DNA of 64,000 nt from Solirubrobacter deserti (GTDB taxonomy: Bacteria; Actinomycetota; Thermoleophilia; Solirubrobacterales; Solirubrobacteraceae): assembly GCF_027587175.1 (NCBI RefSeq), contig NZ_JAPCID010000022.1, positions 47,953 through 111,952 of the forward strand. Direction: 5' to 3'. Both the position numbers and the translations under genes were made by a program. The notes below the pieces were generated by a model. That model was not told where the DNA came from and searched no databases. It saw only the letters and a list, made by a program, of their open reading frames with translations. Below are positions 8,731 through 17,795 of this stretch, one piece after another (within the stretch, counting starts at the first letter, position 1; each line of letters starts with the position of its first letter).

Positions 8731-9879
8731 GTGCTCCCGCCCGGGCCGAAGGCTCCCAGCGCGTTCCAGACGATCGAGTGGATCGTGCGGCCGACGCACT
8801 TCCTGCGCCAGGCGCAGGCCAAGTACGGCGAGCCGTTCACGATCCGCACGGCGTGGTCGGACGCGCCGATGGTGCTCACGAGCGACCCCGAGGAGATCAA
8901 GCGTGCCTACGCGGCGCCGCCCGACGTGCTGCAGGGCGGCGACGCGGCGGACTTCCTCGAGCCGTTCGTGGGCCGCAACAGCCTGCTCGTCCTCCATGGC
9001 GACGAGCACCTCAAGCAGCGGCGCCTCGTGCTGCCGCCCTTCCATGGTGAGGCGCTGCGGCGCTGGTCCGACACGATCAGCACGCTCGCCCACGCGCACC
9101 TGGACACGTGGCCGACCGGGACGCCCTTCCGCGCGCTCCCGCGGATGCAGGAGCTCACGCTCGAGATCATCCAGCGCGTCATCTTCGGCTCCCAGGACGC
9201 CGAGCTCAAGCACGCGCTGCGCTCCGCGCTCGATCTCACGCAGAGCACGCCGAACCTGATCGCGATGTCGCTCGTCCAGCGCGACTTCGGCCCGTACGGG
9301 CGCTTCCTGAAGGCCGTCGAGCGCATCGACGAGCTCGTCTACGCGCGCATCGACCAGCCCAGCGAGACCGAGTCGATCCTCGACCTGCTCAAGCAGTCCG
9401 GCGCCACCCGCGAAGAGCTGCGCGACCAGCTCGTGACGCTGCTCGCCGCCGGTCACGAGACCACCGCGACCGCGCTCGCGTGGGCGCTGGAGCGGCTCGC
9501 GCGTCACCCCGCGGACCTCACCGCCGACCCGCAGCCGTTCATCGACGAGGTGCTCAGAACCCGTCCCGTGCTGTCGATCACCGCCCGCAAGACGCTGCAG
9601 CCGTACACGCTCGCGGGCCACACGCTGCCGGAAGGCGTCTACGTCGCGCCCTGCATCTACCTCGCGAACCGCCGCGGCAAGCCGATCCCGTTCGGCGGCG
9701 GCACGCGCCGCTGCGTCGGCGCGGCGTTCGCGACGCTCGAGCTGCGCGAGGTGTTACGAGCCGTGAGCGGCCGGTTCCGCCTGCGGCCGCCGCGGGCGCA
9801 AGGCGAGCGGATGCGCCGTCGCAGCATCACCCTCGCGCCCGCACGAGGCGCGGAGATCATCGCCGACCCGCTAGCGTGA
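8731..9879 (+). CDS. Cytochrome P450, unusually short (382 aa)
   Basis: A haem-thiolate monooxygenase resembling CYP110-like bacterial P450s. Visible elements: GPYGRFL region, I-helix LVTLLAAGHETTATALAWALE (oxygen-activating AGHETT), an ExxR in FIDEVLRTRPV and the haem loop PFGGGTRRCVGAAFA with axial Cys328. The start is GTG 8731, just after the repeat and directly at VLPPGPKAPSAFQT. Odd: the chain passes straight from LANRR to GKPIPFGGG. The meander/PERF segment of about 25 residues normally found there is absent, and loops before helix I and helix K are also short. Frame is intact throughout, so this looks like trimming, not decay. No redox partner gene lies nearby; substrate unknown. Confidence 0.85.
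   Translation: MLPPGPKAPSAFQTIEWIVRPTHFLRQAQAKYGEPFTIRTAWSDAPMVLTSDPEEIKRAYAAPPDVLQGGDAADFLEPFVGRNSLLVLHGDEHLKQRRLVLPPFHGEALRRWSDTISTLAHAHLDTWPTGTPFRALPRMQELTLEIIQRVIFGSQDAELKHALRSALDLTQSTPNLIAMSLVQRDFGPYGRFLKAVERIDELVYARIDQPSETESILDLLKQSGATREELRDQLVTLLAAGHETTATALAWALERLARHPADLTADPQPFIDEVLRTRPVLSITARKTLQPYTLAGHTLPEGVYVAPCIYLANRRGKPIPFGGGTRRCVGAAFATLELREVLRAVSGRFRLRPPRAQGERMRRRSITLAPARGAEIIADPLA
9872..9877 (+). promoter_or_regulatory. Putative -10 (TAGCGT) for 9889 gene
   Basis: TAGCGT lies 11 nt before the ATG at 9889 and includes the stop region of the P450 gene. A short-leader or leaderless transcript would begin next to the start codon. Confidence 0.35.
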
Positions 9880-9888
9880 GTCGGCGCG

Positions 9889-10812
9889 ATGACCGGCTCG
9901 TTCTGTCGCCACAACCGGCCCACCAACAAGTGCTCGATCTGCTCGCGGGAGCTCGACGACCGCCTCCGTGAGCAGGCGCCCATCAAGTACGTCACCGTGC
10001 GCAAGCCCGGGGCGACGTCCACGCCGCGTTCCCAGCGCGCTTCCGGTGGGAGCTCACGCAGTGCGTCCGCGAAGTCCAGCAGCTCCAACCGCGTCGTCAC
10101 GCGCAAGCTCGCGCGCGCGGCGGATGACGGCTACCGCAACCCGCTCGTCCCGGGCCTGCGGGCCACGGCCGACGCGGAACGGCTCGCCGGCGCGCTGACG
10201 CAGGCGGCCGCGCGGCTCGAGCCGCCGGGGCCGCACCCCGCGATCGCGACCACGCCGGACCTGGACGACGCGACCTGGCTCGCGTTCCTGATCGCGCTCG
10301 CGCCCGACCTCGAGGACGTGCTCGTCGAGGCGCAGCCGACCTGGGCCGAGAAGGACCTGTCCGCGCTGCCCGCGGCCAAGCAGAAGACGGCCAACGCCTA
10401 CCTCGCGTGGGTCGAGCGCGCCGGTGGGCAGCCGCAGGCGTTCACGGGCGAGGAGGTATGGACGCCGCAGCGCCGCTTCGACCGCGTGTTCGAGCGCCTG
10501 GCGCTGCCGGGCTTCGGCCGCACCGCCCGCTTCGAGCTGCTCACGACGCTGGGCGCGGCCGGCCGCTACCCGCTCGAGGCGGGCTCGCTGCACTTCATCG
10601 AGGACGACGCCGCGACGCTGGCCGCCAAGCGCGCGCTGGTCTCCGGCGACCGGATGCTGCTGGAGCGCCGCGCGAAGGCGCTGGCGGAGGCCGCGGATCT
10701 GCCGATCGCGGCGCTCGACCGCGGCCTGGCCGTCTGGGGCACGCCGGGCGAGCACGTGGACCTCACCGCGGACCCGGCCCCGGGCGTCGCCGCCGCCCTC
10801 AGTCTCCGGTAA
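9889..10812 (+). CDS. Conserved protein with CxHN...CxxC motif, possibly aGPT-Pplase-like
   Basis: 307 residues from ATG 9889. The N-terminus FCRHNRPTNKCSICSREL offers Cys/His ligands spaced like a small zinc site. A Ser/Arg-rich linker (about 45-80) follows, then a helical domain to the end. The C-terminal part (RRFDRVFERLALPGFGRTAR ... LAVWGTPGEHVDL) resembles proteins annotated as alpha-glutamyl/putrescinyl thymine pyrophosphorylase clade 3, a family proposed to act on modified DNA bases; I recall this likeness but cannot test it. No phage or modification genes are nearby, so a DNA-modification role is doubtful. The following membrane-protein gene starts 3 nt after its stop. Confidence 0.5.
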   Translation: MTGSFCRHNRPTNKCSICSRELDDRLREQAPIKYVTVRKPGATSTPRSQRASGGSSRSASAKSSSSNRVVTRKLARAADDGYRNPLVPGLRATADAERLAGALTQAAARLEPPGPHPAIATTPDLDDATWLAFLIALAPDLEDVLVEAQPTWAEKDLSALPAAKQKTANAYLAWVERAGGQPQAFTGEEVWTPQRRFDRVFERLALPGFGRTARFELLTTLGAAGRYPLEAGSLHFIEDDAATLAAKRALVSGDRMLLERRAKALAEAADLPIAALDRGLAVWGTPGEHVDLTADPAPGVAAALSLR

Positions 10813-10815
10813 GCG

Positions 10816-12246
10816 TTGGCGCTGACGCCGCTCTCAGCTCTCGCGCCGAGCGCCTCGCGCGTGCTGGAGCGGCTCGCGCCGCCCCCGGAGGCGATCGACG
10901 AGCCGCCCAAGGCACGCCCGTGGAAGCTGCTCATCCTCGCCTGCTTCGCGCTGGCGGGCCTGAGCCTGCTGCTGCCGTCCGTCCCCACCTACGACCCGTG
11001 GGCGTGGATCATCTGGGGCCGGGAGATCGCCAACGGCGACCTCGTGACCACCACCGGCCCCAGCTGGAAGCCGCTGCCGGTGATCTTCACGACGCCGTTC
11101 AGCTTCGCGGGCGACGACGGCGCGCCGCTGCTGTGGCTCGTGGTCGCGCGCGCCGGTGGCATCCTCGCCTTCGCGATGGCGTTCCGGCTGGCCGCGCGGC
11201 TCGCCGGCCCGGTCGCGGGCGTGATCGCCGCGAGCGCGCTGTTCCTCGCCGACGAGTTCATCCGCAACTTCTTCCGCGGCAACTCCGAGGGCATCCTCGT
11301 CGCGCTCTGCCTGTGGGCGGTCGAGCGCCACCTCGACGGCCGCCGGCGGGACGCGTTCTGGCTCGGCATCGGCGCGGCGCTGCTGCGGCCCGAGGTATGG
11401 CCGTTCATCGCGCTCTACGGCCTGTACCTGCTGGTCGTCGAGCGCAAGCTCTCCACCGTCCTGATCGTCGGCGGCGGCGGGCTCGGCCTCCTGATCCTGT
11501 GGTTCCTGCCCGAGTACCTGGGCTCCGGCGACTTCCTGCGGGCCGCCAACCGCGCCCGCCAGCCCAACCCGGACTCGGCCGCGTTCGCGAAGTATCCGTT
11601 CCTGGAGGTCTTCAACCGCAGCGCGTCCGTGCTGTCGGTCCCGGTCTACGTCGGCGGGACGATCGCGTTCGTCGTCGCCGCGTTCCGAAGAGACGGGCTC
11701 TACCTCGCCATGGCCGCGATCGGCACCGTGCTGATGGTGGCCGTCGCCGCGATGACCCAGGCCGGGTTCGCCGGCAACCTGCGCTACGTCGCGCTGCCCG
11801 CCGCCCTCGTGTGCGTGCTCGCCGGTGCGGGGTGGGTGTGGTTGGTCCGTGCGGCCCACGAGCGTGCGGGACGGGTTGTCGCGATCGCGCTCGCCGTCGT
11901 GGTCGCCGCGGGCTCGGCGCCGTTCATCATCGAGGACGTGCGCGAGCTCGACGAGGCCGCGTGGCGCATCGACCAGGAGGCCCAGCTCTACGGCACCGTC
12001 CCGGAGGCGATCGAGGCCGGCGGCGGCCGCGAGAAGCTGATGTCGTGTGGCACCGTGTACACCGGCGCGTTCCAGACGCAGGCGGTGGCGTGGTACATGC
12101 ATCTGCACGAGATGGAGTCGGAGATCTTCGCCTTCCCGCCGGGCACGACGATCGCGCCGTCCTACTCCGCGCTGTCGAAGGACCCGCGCTTCCCGACCAT
12201 CGCCAAGACCCGGAAGTGGGTCATCGGCTCCTCCTGCGCCCGCTGA
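10816..12246 (+). CDS. Polytopic membrane protein, GT-C-like glycosyltransferase
   Basis: 476 residues if the TTG at 10816 is used (3 nt after the previous stop); GTG 10861 is the next in-frame option. About ten hydrophobic segments follow a short cytoplasmic tail, starting LLILACFALAGLSLLLPS. The first extracytoplasmic loop has TYDPWAWIIWGREI, an acidic/aromatic loop in the place where GT-C glycosyltransferases hold their catalytic Asp. The soluble C-terminal part (about 385-476) includes GGGREKLMSCGTVY and ends ...WVIGSSCAR with Cys residues possibly paired. Probable use: transfer of a sugar from a lipid carrier on the outer membrane face, paired with the next gene. Function inferred. Confidence 0.65.
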   Translation: MALTPLSALAPSASRVLERLAPPPEAIDEPPKARPWKLLILACFALAGLSLLLPSVPTYDPWAWIIWGREIANGDLVTTTGPSWKPLPVIFTTPFSFAGDDGAPLLWLVVARAGGILAFAMAFRLAARLAGPVAGVIAASALFLADEFIRNFFRGNSEGILVALCLWAVERHLDGRRRDAFWLGIGAALLRPEVWPFIALYGLYLLVVERKLSTVLIVGGGGLGLLILWFLPEYLGSGDFLRAANRARQPNPDSAAFAKYPFLEVFNRSASVLSVPVYVGGTIAFVVAAFRRDGLYLAMAAIGTVLMVAVAAMTQAGFAGNLRYVALPAALVCVLAGAGWVWLVRAAHERAGRVVAIALAVVVAAGSAPFIIEDVRELDEAAWRIDQEAQLYGTVPEAIEAGGGREKLMSCGTVYTGAFQTQAVAWYMHLHEMESEIFAFPPGTTIAPSYSALSKDPRFPTIAKTRKWVIGSSCAR

Positions 12247-12249
12247 GCC

Positions 12250-13827
12250 ATGGCCACCTACGCGTCCCGCCCGCCCGCCGTCGCCGCCCTCGCGCGGCGC
12301 GTCCGCGACTTCCGGCACGCCTGGATCGCGGTCCCGATCGGGCTTGCCGGGCTGATCGCGCTGTCACTGACGCTGCGCACGTCGCAGCTCGGAATCGGCT
12401 TCTGGATCGATGAGGGCCTGTCCGTCGGGATCGCCGACCGCGCGCTGACGGACATCCCGGCCGCGCTGCGCAAGGACGGCTCACCGCCGCTGTACTACAT
12501 GCTCCTGCACTTCTGGCTCGGGATCGCGGGCGACTCCGAGGAGGGCGTGCGCTCGTTCAGCCTCGCGTGCGCGCTGCTCGCGATCCCCGTCGCGTGGTGG
12601 GCGGGCCGGACCGTGTGGGACACGCACAAGGCGGGCTGGATCGCGGCCGCGCTGATGGCCTTCAACCCGTTCCTGAGCCAGTACGCGCAGGAAGCTCGGA
12701 TGTACGCGATGGTCGCGCTGCTGGCGATCCCGGTCACGGTCTGCTTCCTGCGCGCCTACGCGCTGGACACCGAGCGCCGAAGGCCGTGGGTGATCGGCTT
12801 CGCGGTCTCCGAGGCGGTCGCGCTCTACACGCACAACTGGCCGATCTTCTTCGGCGCGTCGGCGGGCGTCGCGTTCCTGGTCCTGCTCGCCCTCAGCGAT
12901 CGCCGCCGCGAGCTCCTCCGGGACGGCGTGCTCGGCTTCGGCGGCGCCGCCCTGCTGTATCTGCCGTGGGTCCCCACGACGCTCTACCAGGCCCAGCACA
13001 CCGGCGCCCCGTGGGCCGACGCGCCCGCGTTCAGCTCGCTGCTCGGCGTCCCCGGCGTGATCCTCGGCCGGCTCCCGGAGATCGTCTTCCTGATCTGCGC
13101 CGGCGCCGGCCTGATCGCGATCTTCCGCACCCGCCCGCTGAGTGCGCACGGCCGCGCCGCGCTCGCGCTGTTGATCATCGCCGTGCTCACGCCGACGCTT
13201 GCCTGGCTGCTCTCCCAGAGCTCACCCGCCTGGGCCAACCGCTACCTCGCGGTCGCGATCCCGCCGTACCTGCTGCTCGCCACCGGCGGCTTCACCTACG
13301 CGCGCCGGCTCGGCGTCTTCGGCCTCGTGCTGGTCGTGATCATGTGGGCGCAGGACACGGCGCCGGTGGAGAAGAGCAACGTGCGCGCCGTCGCGCACAC
13401 GATCGGCCCGAGCCTGGCACCCGGCGACCTCGTCATCTCCACCCAGCCCGAGACGATCCCGCTGCTGAACTACTACCTGCCGGACGGGCTGCGCTACGCG
13501 ACGCTGACCGGCGAAGAGACCGACTTCGGCGTCTGGGACTGGCGCGACGGCGTCGAGCGGCTGGAGCGCACGAGCGCCGAGGAGAACCTCGCGCCGCTGA
13601 TCGCCTCGCTGGAGCCGGGCACGCGCGTCGTGCTGGTCGAGCCGATCGTGTGGACGCTCAACCGCTGGCGCGCGCCGTGGACGAAGCTGATCCGGATCCG
13701 CTCGAAGGAATGGGCGCAGGCGCTCTCCAACGACCCCACGGTCCCGATCACGTCGATCCAGCCGACGAACTTCACGCCGCCGCGGCCGAATCCGGTGCGG
13801 GCGACGGTGATGGTGAAGACGCGCTAG
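12250..13827 (+). CDS. Glycosyltransferase family 39-like membrane protein
   Basis: 525 residues from ATG 12250. Contains the loop-1 acidic motif FWIDEGLSVGIADRAL and SPPLYYMLLHFWL, then QYAQEARMYAMVALL, which together are typical of the GT39/ArnT-PMT superfamily using polyprenyl-phosphate sugars. About eleven membrane segments reach to residue ~370; the rest is an extracytoplasmic domain with Trp-rich ends (VWDWRDGVERLERT). Three bases separate it from the preceding GT-C-like gene, so the two are probably one operon acting in cell-envelope glycan assembly. The acceptor is unknown. Confidence 0.78.
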   Translation: MATYASRPPAVAALARRVRDFRHAWIAVPIGLAGLIALSLTLRTSQLGIGFWIDEGLSVGIADRALTDIPAALRKDGSPPLYYMLLHFWLGIAGDSEEGVRSFSLACALLAIPVAWWAGRTVWDTHKAGWIAAALMAFNPFLSQYAQEARMYAMVALLAIPVTVCFLRAYALDTERRRPWVIGFAVSEAVALYTHNWPIFFGASAGVAFLVLLALSDRRRELLRDGVLGFGGAALLYLPWVPTTLYQAQHTGAPWADAPAFSSLLGVPGVILGRLPEIVFLICAGAGLIAIFRTRPLSAHGRAALALLIIAVLTPTLAWLLSQSSPAWANRYLAVAIPPYLLLATGGFTYARRLGVFGLVLVVIMWAQDTAPVEKSNVRAVAHTIGPSLAPGDLVISTQPETIPLLNYYLPDGLRYATLTGEETDFGVWDWRDGVERLERTSAEENLAPLIASLEPGTRVVLVEPIVWTLNRWRAPWTKLIRIRSKEWAQALSNDPTVPITSIQPTNFTPPRPNPVRATVMVKTR

Positions 13828-13884
13828 GCCGGCTCACGCAGCACGATTCCGGCGGCCACCGATCACCGCCTGGAGCCACGTGGC

Positions 13885-13917
13885 GACCGGTCATGGGCCT
13901 CCGGCCCACTTCCGGTC
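13885..13917. terminator. Nested hairpin between convergent genes
   Basis: GACCGG (13885-13890) pairs with CCGGTC (13912-13917), and inside them TGGGCC (13894-13899) pairs with GGCCCA (13903-13908) around a TCC loop, with 3-nt internal loops on both sides. It covers the stop codon of the minus-strand kinase and lies 57 nt after the GT39 stop. No T run is present, so it is a likely bidirectional barrier but not a canonical terminator. Confidence 0.45.
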
Positions 13918-15483
13918 ACCCCGCGGCCCCAGATCGGCGCCGGTGACCACCGGCGATCGCACGTGCGTGCCCTCGCCGGCCACGGGCAACGTGAACGCGA
14001 ACTGCGCGCCGTGCTCGGAGTCTTCGAGGACGAGCGTGCCGTTCATGCGCTCGGTCAGCTCGCGGCCGATCGCCAGCCCGAGTCCGAACCCGCTCACCTC
14101 GCTGGTCGCCTTGCCGCGGTGGAAGCGCTCGAAGATGTGCTCGCGCTCCTCGGGCGGGACGCCCGGGCCGCGGTCGGCGACGCGCACGATGACCGTGTCG
14201 AAGCGGTGGTGGGTGGAGATCAGGATGGGTTCGCCGGCCGGCGCGTAGCGCAGCGCGTTGTCGATCAGGATGCGGACGACGCGCGCGCAGGCCGCCGGGT
14301 CGCCGATGCCCCAGCAGGGCCCCGGCGCCTCCACGTCGAGCGCGGTGGCGCGCTCGGACGCGTGCAGCTCGAACTCGGCCGCGACCGCGCGCGCGATCTC
14401 GCCCAGCTCGACCGGCTCCGAGCGCAGCTGCACGGCCGCGTCGAGGCGCGACAGGTCCAGCAGCTCGGACGCCAGCACCGACAGCCGCCGCAGCTCGACC
14501 CGCGCGCTCGCCACCTGCTCGCGCGCGTCCTCGAGGTCCACGCCGCCCTGCAGGTCCTCGTCGAGCAGCTCCATCGTGCCCGAGAGCATCGTCAGCGGCG
14601 TGCGCAGCTCGTGCGAGGCGGTGGAGACGAACGAGCGCCGCGCCGCCTCCTGACGGCGCAGCTCCTCCTGCATCCGGCCGATGGCGCGCGCCAGGTCGCC
14701 CACCTCGTCGCGGCCGCGGTCCACCGGCGCGGGCGCCTCCGGGCCCTCCTGCGTGATCCGCAGCGCGGACCGCTGCAGGCGGCCGAGACGGCGGGTGAGC
14801 GTGCTCGAGAGCGCGAGCCCCAGGCCGATCGCCACCGCGAGCCCGACGCCCGCGGCCGCCAGGAGCCGGTTGCGCACGAGCGAGGCCGTGCTGGTCGCCT
14901 CGGCCAGCGTCCGCTGCGCGACCACGACGCCGATGATCTCGGAGTTGTCGTAGACGGGCATCGCGAACGTGGCCACGTCGTCGCGCAGCCGCAGCTGCGA
15001 GACCCCGACGCGGCGCGCCTCCAGCGCGACCGTCATCGGTTCGCGCAGCGAGGTCCGGCCGCCGGTGTCGAACAGGAAGGCGGGTGACTTCGGCGGGTCG
15101 TCCGTGTTGGTGAACGAACCGTCGGTGACGAACACGCGCGCGCCGCCCGTCCGGTCACGCAGCTCATAGGCGATCGTGATCAGCTCGCTCTCGCGCCGGT
15201 CACGGGCCGCCGCGCCCACATCGACGCGCGGAGCCCTGGGGTCCCGCTTCGCCCGCTCCGCCGCGTCCCGGACATCCTTCGGCGCGCCCAGCTTGAGCTT
15301 GTCGCGGAACTCCGCGCGCAGGTCCTCGGTCGTGTCCTCCAGCTGCTGGGTGCCCTGCTCGCGCAGCTGCGACTGCAGCGGGGAGAGCGTGATCGCGGCC
15401 GCGACCACCAGCGTCACCGCACTCGTGGCCACGAAGGCGAGCAGCAGCCGCCCTCGGAGCCCGGCGAGTGCGCTGCGGATCAT
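13891..15483 (-). CDS. Sensor histidine kinase
   Basis: 530 residues; ATG at 15483 overlaps the stop of the regulator gene (ATGA). TM1 about 10-32 (LLLAFVATSAVTLVVAAAIT), a ~165-residue extracytoplasmic region, TM2 about 205-227, HAMP, HisKA with H291 in [14 protein letters not shown], and an ATPase domain with ILIDNALRYAP, VADRGPGVP and GFGLGLAI. The extracytoplasmic part includes VYDNSEIIGVVVAQR, reminiscent of a single-Cache/PAS-like fold, but this is uncertain. It autophosphorylates and passes phosphate to the adjacent OmpR-type regulator. No obvious target operon is adjacent on the minus strand. Confidence 0.92.
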   Translation of the reverse strand: MIRSALAGLRGRLLLAFVATSAVTLVVAAAITLSPLQSQLREQGTQQLEDTTEDLRAEFRDKLKLGAPKDVRDAAERAKRDPRAPRVDVGAAARDRRESELITIAYELRDRTGGARVFVTDGSFTNTDDPPKSPAFLFDTGGRTSLREPMTVALEARRVGVSQLRLRDDVATFAMPVYDNSEIIGVVVAQRTLAEATSTASLVRNRLLAAAGVGLAVAIGLGLALSSTLTRRLGRLQRSALRITQEGPEAPAPVDRGRDEVGDLARAIGRMQEELRRQEAARRSFVSTASHELRTPLTMLSGTMELLDEDLQGGVDLEDAREQVASARVELRRLSVLASELLDLSRLDAAVQLRSEPVELGEIARAVAAEFELHASERATALDVEAPGPCWGIGDPAACARVVRILIDNALRYAPAGEPILISTHHRFDTVIVRVADRGPGVPPEEREHIFERFHRGKATSEVSGFGLGLAIGRELTERMNGTLVLEDSEHGAQFAFTLPVAGEGTHVRSPVVTGADLGPRGDRKWAGGP

Positions 15484-16178
15484 GCCTCTCGGAAGCGGTA
15501 ACCCTGGCCCGGCACGGTCAGGATGAGGCTCGGCTCCTCCGGCCGGGCCTCGAGCTTCTCGCGCAGGTGGCGGATGTGGACGTCGATCGCGCGCGGATCG
15601 CGGTACGCGGAGTCGCCCCAGATCGCGCGCAGCAGCTCCTGGCGGTTGAACGCGTAGCCCGGGCGGCTCATCAGGCACCCGAGCAGCTCGAACTCGCTGA
15701 AGGTGAGCCGGACCGGGTTGTCGTCGACGGTCACGCGCCGCAGGTCGCGGTCGAGCGTGACCGGGCCGACGCGCACGTTGCCCTCGACGACGCGGCCCTG
15801 CGCGCGCCGCAGCACGGCGCGGATGCGCGAGCGCAGCTCGGCCAGGCCGAAGGGCTTGGTCACGTAGTCGTCGGCGCCGGCTTCCAGGCCTTGGACGGCG
15901 TCGGCCTCGCTGTCAAGCGCGGTCAACATGATGATTGGCACCACGTCGCGCCGGGAACGCAAGGTGCGAGCGACGTCGTAACCGGTCGGGCCCGCGCCGA
16001 GCGCGACGTCGAGCAGAACCACGTCATAGGCACGTTCGGACGCGGCGTCGAGGGCGGTCTCCCCGTCGCCGACGGCGGTCACGCGGTGGCCCTCGCGCTC
16101 GAACGAGCGCGTGAGCATCTCCCGCAGCGGGCGGTCGTCGTCGACCAGCAGGATGTCCAAAGCGCTGCTCGGCTGCAC
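15480..16178 (-). CDS. OmpR-family response regulator
   Basis: 232 residues from GTG 16178. Receiver with acidic cluster D13-D15 (LLVDDDRP), phosphoacceptor D57 (VVLLDVALG), T86 and K108 (DYVTKPF). The winged helix (about 140-232) includes LTFSEFELLGCLMSRPGYAFNR and ends LTVPGQGYRFREA. It is first in a two-gene operon with the overlapping kinase. A TAACCT hexamer 8 nt before the GTG supports this start. Confidence 0.93.
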   Translation of the reverse strand: MQPSSALDILLVDDDRPLREMLTRSFEREGHRVTAVGDGETALDAASERAYDVVLLDVALGAGPTGYDVARTLRSRRDVVPIIMLTALDSEADAVQGLEAGADDYVTKPFGLAELRSRIRAVLRRAQGRVVEGNVRVGPVTLDRDLRRVTVDDNPVRLTFSEFELLGCLMSRPGYAFNRQELLRAIWGDSAYRDPRAIDVHIRHLREKLEARPEEPSLILTVPGQGYRFREA

Positions 16179-16186
16179 GGCCCGAG

Positions 16187-16192
16187 AGGTTA
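16187..16192 (-). promoter_or_regulatory. Putative -10 (TAACCT) of the regulator-kinase operon
   Basis: On the minus strand TAACCT lies 8 nt before the GTG at 16178, consistent with a leaderless transcript and with the chosen start. Confidence 0.4.
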
Positions 16193-16268
16193 GAGCCTGG
16201 GCTTAAGGCCTGTTAGCGGCCTTTAGCAAGGCCCGTGAAATCGCGTTGGCGTGGGCATGGTGGGAGCC

Positions 16269-17795
16269 ATGTCCACCGTTGACATCACGCCGGCCGACGC
16301 TCCGCGTCGTCCCCGGCCCGAGAAGCCGGTCGCTGTCCTCGGCGGCGGCCCCGCCGGCCTCACGGCCGGATATCTCCTCGCGAAGGAGGGGCGTCCCGTC
16401 ATCGTGTTCGAGGCGGAGGACATGGTCGGCGGCATCGCCAAGACCGAGGTCCGTGACGGGTACCGCTTCGACCTGGGCGGCCATCGCTTCTTCACCAAGG
16501 TCAAGGAGGTCGACGACCTCTGGCACGAGGTGATGAAGGAGGAGTTCCTCAAGCGCCCGCGCCAGTCGCGCATCTACTGGCGCGGCAAGTTCCTCGACTA
16601 CCCGCTGAACGGCCAGGACGTCATCAAGAAGCTCGGGCCGTTCGAGCTCGCGATGTGTCTGGGTTCCTACATGATCGCGGCGCTCAAGCCGAAGGGTCGT
16701 GAGGACAACCTCGAGCAGTGGGTCTCCAACCGCTTCGGCAAGCGGCTCTACAACCACTTCTTCAAGTCCTACACCGAGAAGGTGTGGGGCGTGCCGGCGA
16801 ACGAGATCCGCGCGGAGTGGGCGGCCCAGCGCATCAAGGGCCTGTCCTTCTTCTCGGCCGCCAAGGCCGCGTTCTTCGGCAACAAGGACAACATCAAGTC
16901 GCTCATCAACGAGTTCCACTACCCGCGCTTCGGCCCGGGCCAGATGTGGGAGACGATGGCCGACGAGATCATCGCCAACGGCGGCGAGGTCCGGATGAAC
17001 ACGCCGGTCACCGCGCTCGAGATCCGTGACGGCAAGGTCGTCGCGATCGAGGCCGGGGGCGAGCGCATCGAGCCGTCCGAGGTCATCTCGTCGCTGCCGC
17101 TGCGCGCGACCGTCGGCATGGCCGGCGCCGCCGCGACCGGCGCGGTCCAGAGCGCCGCGCAGGGCCTGCGCTACCGCGATTTCCTGACCGTCGCGCTCGT
17201 GATCGACGGCGATGACCTGTTCCCGGACAACTGGATCTACATCCACGAGCCCGGTGTCGAGGTCGGCCGCATCCAGAACTTCCGCTCCTGGTCGCCGTGG
17301 ATGGTCCCGGACCAGTCCAAGGCGTCGATCGGCATGGAGTACTTCTGCTTCAAGGGCGACAAGCTCTGGGAGGCCTCCGACGAGGACCTCGTCGAGATGG
17401 CCAAGCGCGAGATCGAGCAGCTGGGCCTGGCCAAGGCCGAGAAGGTCGAGCGCGGCTTCGTCACGCGCGTCCCGAAGGCCTACCCGATGTACGACGCCGA
17501 CTACGGCGAGCGCGTCGAGGTCATCAAGAACTGGCTCGAGGGCATCGGCAACCTCCAGCAGGTCGGCCGCAACGGCCTGCACCGCTACAACAACTCGGAT
17601 CACTCGATGCTGACCGCGATGCGCGCGGTGGACAACATCATCGCCGGCACGAACCACGACCTGTGGGCGATCAACGCCGAGTCCGCGTACCACGAGGAGC
17701 AGCAGGAGCCCTCGCAGCCGTACAAGCGCGTTCCTACGACGCAGTACGAGCGCGAGCCGCTGGTCGAGTCCTCCAAGGAAGAGGCCGCGGCCTAG
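16269..17795 (+). CDS. NAD(P)/FAD-dependent oxidoreductase, UDP-galactopyranose-mutase-like
   Basis: 508 residues from ATG 16269, which has GGGAG 2 nt upstream; in-frame ATG 16257 and GTG 16251 are alternatives. The dinucleotide-binding motif AVLGGGPAGLTAGYLLAKEG lies near residues 22-41, followed by VFEAEDMVGGIAKTE and the sugar-side segment GYRFDLGGHRFFTK found in UDP-galactopyranose mutase and protoporphyrinogen-oxidase-like proteins. NHFFKSYTEKVWGVPANEI is also typical of the UGM-like group. Proteins of this type often sit in cell-surface glycan loci, which fits the upstream glycosyltransferases, but they are separated by a two-component system. Substrate not determined. Confidence 0.82.
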   Translation: MSTVDITPADAPRRPRPEKPVAVLGGGPAGLTAGYLLAKEGRPVIVFEAEDMVGGIAKTEVRDGYRFDLGGHRFFTKVKEVDDLWHEVMKEEFLKRPRQSRIYWRGKFLDYPLNGQDVIKKLGPFELAMCLGSYMIAALKPKGREDNLEQWVSNRFGKRLYNHFFKSYTEKVWGVPANEIRAEWAAQRIKGLSFFSAAKAAFFGNKDNIKSLINEFHYPRFGPGQMWETMADEIIANGGEVRMNTPVTALEIRDGKVVAIEAGGERIEPSEVISSLPLRATVGMAGAAATGAVQSAAQGLRYRDFLTVALVIDGDDLFPDNWIYIHEPGVEVGRIQNFRSWSPWMVPDQSKASIGMEYFCFKGDKLWEASDEDLVEMAKREIEQLGLAKAEKVERGFVTRVPKAYPMYDADYGERVEVIKNWLEGIGNLQQVGRNGLHRYNNSDHSMLTAMRAVDNIIAGTNHDLWAINAESAYHEEQQEPSQPYKRVPTTQYEREPLVESSKEEAAA

